The notes below the pieces were generated by a model. That model ran no database searches and was not told the origin of the DNA. It saw only the letters and a program-made list of their open reading frames with translations. From positions 806,001 through 870,000 of the forward strand of contig NZ_LBHB01000002.1 in assembly GCF_001010945.1 (NCBI RefSeq): a stretch of DNA of 64,000 nucleotides. The letters are read 5' to 3'. The stretch is from Aurantiacibacter luteus (GTDB lineage Bacteria; Pseudomonadota; Alphaproteobacteria; Sphingomonadales; Sphingomonadaceae). A program made the position numbers and the translations under genes. This document shows positions 55,158 to 62,042 of the stretch, one piece after another. Positions within the stretch are counted from its first letter, which is position 1, and each line of letters begins with the position of its first letter.

Positions 55158-55883
55158 TCAGGGTGCGATTTCCGTGCCATCCCAGGCAAAGCAATGGCCG
55201 GTATCGGTGGGGTCCAGGTTGTCCAGAACCGTGAGCAGGTGAGCAGCCGAAGTCTCCGCCGAAAACAGGCGATCCGAGGGAACAGCGCGCTGGAAGGGCT
55301 TGCTAAGGTCCGTGTCGACAGTACCGGGATGAAGGCCGACGCAGATCGCTTCGGGCCGGGTGCGTGCCAACTCGATCGAAATCGTTTTGATCAGCATGTT
55401 GAGAGCGGCTTTCGATGCCCTGTAGCCGTGCCATCCACCAAGGCGATTGTCGCCGATGCTTCCAACTCGCGCAGACAGCGCCGCGAAGATGCACCGTCCG
55501 CTTTTCGGGAGGAGCGGGATAAAATGCTTGGCGACGAGCGCCGGTCCGACCGCGTTGACGGCAAACAGCTGCATCAGGTTATCCTGATCGAGTTCGCGCA
55601 AGGCCTTTTCCGGTTTCAGGTTCTCGTTGTGCAACAGACCAGTGCAGACGAGTATGAGCGAGAATGGCGCTTGATCGCGCAATTGCACGGCGGCAGTCTC
55701 GATGGTGTGTTCTCGCGATAGATCGACCGACATCTGGTGCGAACTTGTGGGGAGCGAACGTGAAAGTCCGGTGACCAGCATTCCTCTGGCCCTGAGCTGC
55801 CGTTCGAAAGCGGCGCCAATCCCGCCGGAATTTCCCACGATGAGCGAGCGAGGCGGGGGATCGTCGAGCTTGTCGGAGAGCAT
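55158..55883 (-). CDS. SDR-family NAD(P)-dependent oxidoreductase
   Basis: The 241-residue Rossmann-fold enzyme has a slightly unusual cofactor loop GNSGGIG (17-23), VNAVGPAL and the catalytic triad Ser137, Tyr154 and Lys158 in YRASK. LHPGTVDTDLSKPF places it near CsgA-like short-chain dehydrogenases. Substrate is unknown. It converges on the broken ABC1 kinase gene. SDR, DUF427 and ABC1 genes occur together around photolyase genes in some marine bacteria as I recall, but no photolyase is present here. Confidence 0.88.
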   Translation of the reverse strand: MLSDKLDDPPPRSLIVGNSGGIGAAFERQLRARGMLVTGLSRSLPTSSHQMSVDLSREHTIETAAVQLRDQAPFSLILVCTGLLHNENLKPEKALRELDQDNLMQLFAVNAVGPALVAKHFIPLLPKSGRCIFAALSARVGSIGDNRLGGWHGYRASKAALNMLIKTISIELARTRPEAICVGLHPGTVDTDLSKPFQRAVPSDRLFSAETSAAHLLTVLDNLDPTDTGHCFAWDGTEIAP

Positions 55884-56044
55884 CGCTAAGCCCTGTCATG
55901 GTAAGAGAACCATGTCATCGAACAATTGCAGCGGGGTGCGCAGGTGGCGAGCACGACGATGCTCTGACAGCCTAGGCGGCGGGTACCGAGTGACCTTGGC
56001 GTCCAGGTGCCAGATCGGACAAACTGGGATGAGTGCTGCGGCAG

Positions 56045-58153
56045 CTAAAAGGCGATGGATCCTGACGCCTTGATTGTGCGTGGGGCACCCTGAAGCAACG
56101 CCGGGTTGAAAGCGTCGAATGCGCTTGCCCAATAGGCCTCGTCTGTGACGTTATCGACCGTCAGCCGCAGCGTGATCGGCGCCTCGCCTGCAGTAAAGAC
56201 ATAGCGTGCACCCAGATCGAACACCGTCCAGCTGTCCAGTTGCAAAGTGTTCGCAGCATTCGCCTGCTGCTCGCCGGTATGAGTGACGCGGCCGTTCAGC
56301 GTCAGGCCGGGGAGGAAGGGCAGGTCCCATTCGACATTGGCGTTGGCGGCGAACTCGGGCACGCCGGGAGCCTCCAGCCGGCTGTCGAACTCGGCCTCGG
56401 CCAGCGCCAGGCCGGCGATGACGCGCAGGCCGCTGGCGACTTCACCGTTAAGCGTCAGCTCGACCCCGCGGTTGCGCTGCTCGCCGACGTAGCCGAAGCG
56501 TGTTCCGCCCGCGCCGTCGTCCTCGAACCCGTCGCCCGGTCGTTCGATCTGGTACAATGCCAGCGTGGCGAAGATCGACGGGTCGAAGTAGAATTTGCCG
56601 CCGATCTCGAGCTGCGTCGTCATGCGCGGGGCCAGCACCTCACCGGGGTTGACGATGTTCGGGTCGAGCGGCGCGACCGCGCCCTGCTGCAAGGCCTCGA
56701 TGTAATTGGCGTAGAGCGAGAGCCCCTCGATAGGCTTGATCACCAGCCCGGCGACGGGCGTGACCGCGTCCTCGGTATATTCGCTCGTCAGCGCACCGCC
56801 GAGATAGCTGAAGCCCTCGACATCGATGCTCTGCCAGCGCGCGCCCAGCGTCAGCAGGAAACTGTCGCCGAGGAAGCCCAGCGTGTCGGAGGCGAAAACG
56901 CTGCCGATCTGCTTTTCCGTGATCGGGAACGGCTCATCAAGGTCACCCCCGGCAAAGGCGCGCTGCTGGACGGCGACCTGCTGCGGCGCGTAAAGGTTCG
57001 TATCGAACGGCGAGAAGAAGTCGTACGCCGTGCGGTCCTGCTGCCAGACCATGTTGCCACCAAGGTTCAGTGTGTGGGTCACCGCGCCGGTGGTGAACCC
57101 GGCACGTACTCCCGCTTCCACCGCCTCGGCGTTTTGTTCGTAGGGGATGTAGGAATGAAAGCCGCTGGTAGCAGCGCCGGTAGCGGCATCGGTGACCTCA
57201 ATGCCGCCGTAAATTCCTTGCTCGTCTCCTCGCCGCGCACCCGCCCGTCCGTAGAGCATCACTTCGTCGGAAAGGTCGAATTCAAGGCTGAGCGTGCCGA
57301 ACACGTCGACAAGTTCGGTGTACGTATAATCTTGCGCGTAGTTTGCGCCGGCATCGGGCACGCGGGGCAGGGTCGCCGTGCTGAAGCTGACCTTTGGGCG
57401 CAGGCTATCGATCCGCACCTCTTGGTAAGCGAAATCGAGCGCTGCGCGGAAGTCCCCGCCGTCGTAGTCGAATGCGCCGCCAAGCACCTGCGCGCGGCGA
57501 TCCTCGCGTTCGATGGATACCTCTCCGTCGCGGTACGCACCGTTGACCCGGACGCCCCATTCATCGCCAGCGCCAAAGCGCCGGGCTATATCGAAGCTGC
57601 CGCCGATGTGACCTTCGCCAACGAACGTGGCGGTGGCGCGCGTCAGATCCGCGTCGGCGCGCTTCAGCAGGAGGTTGACGCTGCCGCCCAGGCCGGATCC
57701 GCCGGGCGCCGCCCCGTTCATGAAGGCGCTCGCCCCATTCAGAACCTGGACCTGGCCGAACAGTTCGGGCGCGATCAGCTGACGCGGCGCGATGCCGTAA
57801 AGGCCGTTCACGCCCACGTCGTCGCCGAACAGTGAGAAACCGCGGATTACGAACTGCTCCGCCGCGTTGCCGAACCCATAGGTTGTGCGAACGGTGGGAT
57901 CGTTTTCCAGCACCTCGCCGATCGTGAGGGGCTGCTGGTTGTAGATCAGAGTCTCGTCGAAGCTGCGGATGTTGAACGGCAGGTCTTCGGCGGCGACGTC
58001 GCCAAGCGCGCCGGCGTCGCCGCCGTTGACGATCTCGGTCGCGTTGTCCCGCTGTGCGGTCACGACGATGGCATCACCCTCGTCCTGCGCGGCGGCAGGC
58101 GCCACCAGCGCGGCGGCGATAGCGAAGGTGGAAGCGGCGAGGCGGAAAGTCAT
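56045..58153 (-). CDS. TonB-dependent siderophore receptor
   Basis: The 702-residue protein has a signal peptide (cleavage near PAAAQD), a TonB-box-like AIVVTAQR and a plug with TIGEVLENDPTVRTTYGFGN and FVIRGFSLFGDDV. The barrel ends in TIKASGSIAF, with VFDLGARYVF near the end. The plug style (APRQLIAPELFGQVQVLNGAS) is typical of ferric-siderophore receptors. It is the last gene of a three-gene operon with a PepSY reductase-like protein, downstream of a Fur box at 59557-59575, so iron control is very likely. Confidence 0.93.
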   Translation of the reverse strand: MTFRLAASTFAIAAALVAPAAAQDEGDAIVVTAQRDNATEIVNGGDAGALGDVAAEDLPFNIRSFDETLIYNQQPLTIGEVLENDPTVRTTYGFGNAAEQFVIRGFSLFGDDVGVNGLYGIAPRQLIAPELFGQVQVLNGASAFMNGAAPGGSGLGGSVNLLLKRADADLTRATATFVGEGHIGGSFDIARRFGAGDEWGVRVNGAYRDGEVSIEREDRRAQVLGGAFDYDGGDFRAALDFAYQEVRIDSLRPKVSFSTATLPRVPDAGANYAQDYTYTELVDVFGTLSLEFDLSDEVMLYGRAGARRGDEQGIYGGIEVTDAATGAATSGFHSYIPYEQNAEAVEAGVRAGFTTGAVTHTLNLGGNMVWQQDRTAYDFFSPFDTNLYAPQQVAVQQRAFAGGDLDEPFPITEKQIGSVFASDTLGFLGDSFLLTLGARWQSIDVEGFSYLGGALTSEYTEDAVTPVAGLVIKPIEGLSLYANYIEALQQGAVAPLDPNIVNPGEVLAPRMTTQLEIGGKFYFDPSIFATLALYQIERPGDGFEDDGAGGTRFGYVGEQRNRGVELTLNGEVASGLRVIAGLALAEAEFDSRLEAPGVPEFAANANVEWDLPFLPGLTLNGRVTHTGEQQANAANTLQLDSWTVFDLGARYVFTAGEAPITLRLTVDNVTDEAYWASAFDAFNPALLQGAPRTIKASGSIAF

Positions 58154-58181
58154 GGTCGGTCCTGTCCAAGTCGAGAGGTGT

Positions 58182-58382
58182 TCAGCCGCGCCGTGCCCAA
58201 GCGAGGGCGAGCGCGAGCAGAGGGAGCGCGGCAAGCAGCCACGCGAGAACGTCCCGCGCCCTGTCGCCGGTAAGCCCGATGACGAGCCCGGCGAGGGTCG
58301 CCAGAAGCAGGGCCAGCGGGATAACAAGTGGGCGGGCGTAAGAGGCACGTGCGGTGCGACGCTTGCGGGCAGCGGTAATCAT
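58182..58382 (-). CDS. Small membrane protein in iron-uptake operon
   Basis: The 66-residue protein has a basic N-terminus and two hydrophobic segments (about 19-37 and 44-62), ending in WARRG. It overlaps the PepSY gene stop by 4 nt and precedes the receptor gene by 28 nt. Small proteins of this kind are common between PepSY and receptor genes in iron operons; the function is unknown. Confidence 0.72.
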   Translation of the reverse strand: MITAARKRRTARASYARPLVIPLALLLATLAGLVIGLTGDRARDVLAWLLAALPLLALALAWARRG

Positions 58383-59524
58383 GCGGCGGCTACGCGTGCG
58401 ATTTCGTCAACCCGGCGCTCCGTGTGGCCGGGACCGCGCCGCAACCAAAGCAGCAAGCCGGTCCACAGCACCCAGATCGTCAGCAGCGTCATCGCCGCCC
58501 AAATGAGCTTCAGGACCAACCCGCCATAGTCGCCGAAGTGCAGCGGCTTCGACAGCATCAGGGCCTGGTTGAGCGCCGGCATCTCGCGCGCATCGGTCAG
58601 TTCGCCGGTAGCGGCATCGACCAGTGCAGGGGTCAGCAGGTAACTGGTAAGGGGCCGATCGCCCTGGAAGAAAATTGCGTAGTGATGCCCGGTGCTCCAG
58701 GCGCCGCCGGGAAAGCCGATGAATTGCGGCGAGCGTCCCGGCAACGCCGCCTTTGCGGCCGCCATCGCCGCGTCGAGCGAGCCGTAATCGGCAGGTGCGA
58801 GCGGGGCCTCGCCCGCGTACTGCGCAGTCATCGCGGCGAGCTCGCCGGACTGCCAGCTTTCGGTCACGGGATCGGCCAGCGCGTTGATCACCCCGGTGGC
58901 GCCGACCACCAGCATCCAGCCCAGCGCGACGATGCCGACGAGGTTGTGACGATCGAGCGTTCGGACGCGAGCACTGCGTTTCTCGCGCAGGGTGCCAAAC
59001 GGCAGGCGGCGCATGAAGGGCGCGTAAAGTACCGCGCCAGAGGCGAGCGCTAGGACAAACAGGAAGCCCATTGCACCAAGAAACAGCATGCCCGGCGTGC
59101 CGAGAAACAGGTCCGTATGCAAGGTGAGCACGAAATCCATCAAGCCTCCGGTCGGCGCCGGGCCTAGCGCCGCGCCCGTAGCGCGGTCGAAGAACAGGAG
59201 GGTCATCGCATCGCCCGGCGCGTCGGGCGCGGGGCCGGTCGTGACGGTGAGCAGGGGGCTGTCCTGGCTAAAGGCCATGAACAATGGCACCTCGCCGGGG
59301 CGCTCGGCCAAAGCGGTCGCTAGCATCGCGTCGAGCGGGCGTCCTGCGCTTGCAGATGGCGGTCCGGCAAGCGCGCCTTCGTAATCCTCGCCCAGTGCGG
59401 CGTCGATCTCGTCGTGAAAGACCAACGGCAGGCCGGTGACGCACAGCATCAGCAAGGATGCGGTTGCCACGAGGCTCGACCACTTGTGCACCAAGAACCA
59501 GAAACGAATGCTGCGCCGCGTCAT
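58379..59524 (-). CDS. PepSY-associated membrane protein (siderophore reductase-like)
   Basis: The 381-residue protein has four membrane segments with PepSY-type domains between. FLVHKWSSLVATASLLMLCVTGLPLVF (short form VHKWSSLVATASLL) lies at the start, TLHTDLFLGTPG and LDRHNLVGIVALGWM follow, and KPLHFGDYGGLVLKLIW comes near the end. The conserved His pairs could bind heme. PepSY_TM proteins linked to siderophore receptors are thought to reduce ferric complexes at the inner membrane. The start ATG 59524 leaves a 33-nt leader after the Fur box. Confidence 0.88.
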   Translation of the reverse strand: MTRRSIRFWFLVHKWSSLVATASLLMLCVTGLPLVFHDEIDAALGEDYEGALAGPPSASAGRPLDAMLATALAERPGEVPLFMAFSQDSPLLTVTTGPAPDAPGDAMTLLFFDRATGAALGPAPTGGLMDFVLTLHTDLFLGTPGMLFLGAMGFLFVLALASGAVLYAPFMRRLPFGTLREKRSARVRTLDRHNLVGIVALGWMLVVGATGVINALADPVTESWQSGELAAMTAQYAGEAPLAPADYGSLDAAMAAAKAALPGRSPQFIGFPGGAWSTGHHYAIFFQGDRPLTSYLLTPALVDAATGELTDAREMPALNQALMLSKPLHFGDYGGLVLKLIWAAMTLLTIWVLWTGLLLWLRRGPGHTERRVDEIARVAAA

Positions 59525-59556
59525 CGGGTGCCCGACTACGGACGCGGAAACCAACC

Positions 59557-59575
59557 GTCAATGATAATCATTCGC
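59557..59575 (-). promoter_or_regulatory. Fur box
   Basis: The 19-bp site has an exact 13-base core AATGATAATCATT of the Fur consensus, with a nearly palindromic layout. It lies 33-51 nt upstream of the PepSY gene on the minus strand, where a repressor would block transcription of the PepSY, small-protein and receptor genes when iron is plentiful. The remaining gap (59576-59683) shows nothing clear. Confidence 0.85.
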
Positions 59576-59683
59576 AATAGCACCGGACGTGATCCGAGCT
59601 TGTCGGAACATTCCTATCTCGTCGATGTCGGGTGCCAGTAAATCGCAAGTATGCCGAAGTGGGGTCGATTGTCGCAGACGCGG

Positions 59684-60004
59684 TTACTGCTCTTCAGGCG
59701 TGCGCGCTATCAGACCTTCAAGTTGCGGTGTAATGACCACCTGGCACGCCAAACGCGAATTGGGGGTGCGCTCATCGGTGAAATCCAGCAGTGCATCCTC
59801 GTCGTCGCCCATGGCACCGGTAAGCGGCAGATAGCGATCGTCGATATAGACGTGACAAGTAGCGCACGCTGCCATCCCGCCGCACTCGGCAACTATGCCC
59901 GGAATTCCGTTGTCGCGCGCGGCAAGCATGAGTGTGGAGCCCGGTTCGGCCTGGACCTGGCGTGCTGTGCCTGCGCGATCGATGAAGGTGACGGAGACCA
60001 TCAT
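59684..60004 (-). CDS. Adrenodoxin-type [2Fe-2S] ferredoxin
   Basis: The 106-residue ferredoxin has the four cluster cysteines in order C-x5-C-x2-C and a distant fourth: ECGGMAACATCHVY (Cys41, 47, 50) and RLACQVV (Cys87). HVYIDDRYL and DDEDALLDF are typical of adrenodoxin/putidaredoxin types. It should pass electrons to the Rieske oxygenase encoded just upstream with a 4-nt overlap. A flavoprotein reductase is not in the window. The size and pairing recall the ferredoxin of dicamba O-demethylase. Confidence 0.92.
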   Translation of the reverse strand: MMVSVTFIDRAGTARQVQAEPGSTLMLAARDNGIPGIVAECGGMAACATCHVYIDDRYLPLTGAMGDDEDALLDFTDERTPNSRLACQVVITPQLEGLIARTPEEQ

Positions 60005-61047
60005 GCCGGCTCCAGCGAAGCGGATGCTGACGACATTTTCGCATATTTCCGGATTGCCCGGCGTGCCATCATGCGTGCCGCATCGGCAGCATTGTCGAAC
60101 AGGCGCTCCTCGCCCAATTCATCGACGCGCAGTTGCTGAGCCTCGATGAACACCTTGTCTTCTGCGATGGCCTGCTCGATCTGCTCGAAGATGACATCGG
60201 TCGCGCGCGGATCGTCGATCGCGTGGCCGTTCTGGAGGGACCAGAAATAATAGCAGCTCGTGTCGGTGGCTGGCGTGGCGGAATGGAAAATGCGCATATC
60301 GAACCGCGGCGCTGGCGCGATGGCGCGGTCGCTGCCGGCGGGGACGCCGCCCGAATATTGCAGCACGGTGCTGGGAACCACGAAGTCGAATTCCTGCCAG
60401 CGATCGATTTGCTTGGGCAGGTCGGGCACACAGGCGGAATAGGCGGGCGGCGGCGGAGCCCCGCGCATCAGCCGCTCGAAACGCAGGCCGTTTTTCGCGG
60501 GCTTCAAAGAGCTTTCCGCGACCATGTGCACATTGGGATCGCTGCCACCCACGGTGCTGCCGTGGACGTAGGCAAGATGGGTTGCATCGAGCAGGTTGTC
60601 GGCGATCAGCATGAAGTTGCCGGCTACCGGGGCCATGGAAAATCGCGCGGGCCAGGCAGGGTCGCGATGATAGGGATAGTCGACGATCAACGTCGGATCG
60701 GCCTTTGCCGGGTCCCCGTGCCATAGCCAGACGATGTCATCCTTTTCGACCAGCGGAAAGCTCGTCACCCGGGCCTTGTCTGGAATCAAATCCTGATTGG
60801 GTATGCGGGTGCAGATGCCGTCGCCGCCGAAGACCACGCCGTGGTAGTTGCAGCGAATACCATCGGCAACGACAGTCCCGAGGCTGAGGGGCGCCCCGCG
60901 ATGTGCGCAGCTGTCGATCAGCGCGCAGGCCTGTCCGGCCAGCGATCGATAGAGGACCACGGGTAGGTTGAACAGGCGGCGGGCGAGCGGATGTGTCGTG
61001 ACCTCGTGCGACCATGCCGCGACGTACCAAGCGTTTTCCAAGATCAT
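60001..61047 (-). CDS. Rieske non-heme iron oxygenase, O-demethylase-like alpha subunit
   Basis: The 348-residue oxygenase has a Rieske cluster site CAHRGAP (Cys47, His49) and CNYHG (Cys66, His69). The mononuclear iron site NLLDATHLAYVHG supplies His157 and His162 with Asp154 bridging. NAWYVAAW at the start, length and lack of a beta subunit place it with VanA/DdmC-type O-demethylases, so a methoxylated aromatic acid is a likely substrate. ATG 61047 is preceded by GGAGAA. It is divergent from an IclR regulator and followed by its ferredoxin. Confidence 0.9.
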   Translation of the reverse strand: MILENAWYVAAWSHEVTTHPLARRLFNLPVVLYRSLAGQACALIDSCAHRGAPLSLGTVVADGIRCNYHGVVFGGDGICTRIPNQDLIPDKARVTSFPLVEKDDIVWLWHGDPAKADPTLIVDYPYHRDPAWPARFSMAPVAGNFMLIADNLLDATHLAYVHGSTVGGSDPNVHMVAESSLKPAKNGLRFERLMRGAPPPPAYSACVPDLPKQIDRWQEFDFVVPSTVLQYSGGVPAGSDRAIAPAPRFDMRIFHSATPATDTSCYYFWSLQNGHAIDDPRATDVIFEQIEQAIAEDKVFIEAQQLRVDELGEERLFDNAADAARMMARRAIRKYAKMSSASASLEPA

Positions 61048-61068
61048 TTGACGATTCTCCTCGCTCCC

Positions 61069-61089
61069 AATTATCAATATACGAGAATT
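61069..61089. promoter_or_regulatory. Candidate operator in the divergent oxygenase/IclR region
   Basis: An imperfect inverted repeat (AATTATC, 7-nt spacer, GAGAATT; 6 of 7 pairs) lies in an AT-richer patch 22-42 nt before the oxygenase ATG. IclR proteins usually bind such sites in the shared promoter. The 113-nt gap also holds GGGA before the IclR start. Confidence 0.35.
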
Positions 61090-61160
61090 ACCGCTCTTGC
61101 AATTGTTTGGGTGGGGAGAAATACTTTGCCTCACACGACGCATGCGGAAAGGGACGCTTC

Positions 61161-61925
61161 ATGGCAACGACTGCCGACAGGGTTCTCAGCCTGCTTGCCT
61201 TGTTCACCGAACAACGTGCGAGATGGACAGTGGAAGAGGCGGCGGACGCGCTGTCCGTTCCTACCAGTACGGCCTATCGCTATTTCCGCAGCCTCGCCGA
61301 TGCCGAACTTCTTTCTTCGGATTTGCCTGGCAGCTACGTGCTGGGTCCTGCCGTGTGTGCACTTGACCGGGCGATGCTGATCAACGATCCCTTCATCAAT
61401 GCCGCCGCGGCGCAAATGCATCGGATGGCGGAGGAGCATCCGGATACGATCGTCCTGCTTGCCCGCCTCTATCGGGGTACGGTGATGTGCGTGCATCGAG
61501 AGGGCGACCGCCTGGCAGCCGATGGTTACGAACGCGGCCGTCCGATGCCACTGGGCCGCGGTGCCGCATCGAAAGTCATCCTGGCGAACCTGTCCTCGCG
61601 CCAATTCCGGGCGCTCGCCCGCGCGGAAGGCAGCGAGGCCGAAATTGCCTCCGCACAAATGCAGGAGACGTTGCGCCGTATCAGGGTCGACGGGTTCGCG
61701 GTGACGTATGGCGAGATCGATCCCGACAAGATCGGCCTGTCGGTACCGGTGATGCGCGACGATACAGCGGTGGAAGGCAGCTTGTCGTTCGTCATCCGCA
61801 AAGGGGCGGCACATGACGAGCGAGCCCTTCTGGGCAAACTCATCCGCGGACGCAAGACGATCGAGGGCAACCTGATGCTCGCGCGCTTGTCGGCTTCGCA
61901 CCGGCGGGCCGGAACATCGGATTAG
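61161..61925 (+). CDS. IclR-family transcriptional regulator
   Basis: The 254-residue protein has an N-terminal winged helix (TADRVLSLLALFTEQRARWT, EEAADALSVPTSTAYRYFRSL) and a C-terminal effector domain with RGRPMPLGRGAASKVILA and FAVTYGEIDPDKIGLSVPV. IclR proteins respond to small acids and often control aromatic degradation. Gene order suggests it governs the divergent oxygenase-ferredoxin pair and perhaps the receptor downstream. ATG 61161 has AAGGGA just upstream; the frame is open further 5' without homology. Confidence 0.9.
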   Translation: MATTADRVLSLLALFTEQRARWTVEEAADALSVPTSTAYRYFRSLADAELLSSDLPGSYVLGPAVCALDRAMLINDPFINAAAAQMHRMAEEHPDTIVLLARLYRGTVMCVHREGDRLAADGYERGRPMPLGRGAASKVILANLSSRQFRALARAEGSEAEIASAQMQETLRRIRVDGFAVTYGEIDPDKIGLSVPVMRDDTAVEGSLSFVIRKGAAHDERALLGKLIRGRKTIEGNLMLARLSASHRRAGTSD

Positions 61926-61966
61926 AATTTACGCGCACAAGATTTCTCACAGATTGATATCGTGCA

Positions 61967-61996
61967 TTGACCGGTCGCATATCGATGACGTAGATT
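61967..61996 (+). promoter_or_regulatory. Candidate sigma-70 promoter with overlapping palindrome
   Basis: TTGACC (61967-61972) and TAGATT (61991-61996) are 18 nt apart, in the 117-nt gap before the last receptor gene. The palindrome GACCGGTC (61969-61976) overlaps the -35 element and could be a repressor site. Confidence 0.35.
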
Positions 61997-62042
61997 TCTG
62001 GGCAAGGCGCAGCAAATGGCGCACGACCCACGGAGAGGTATC

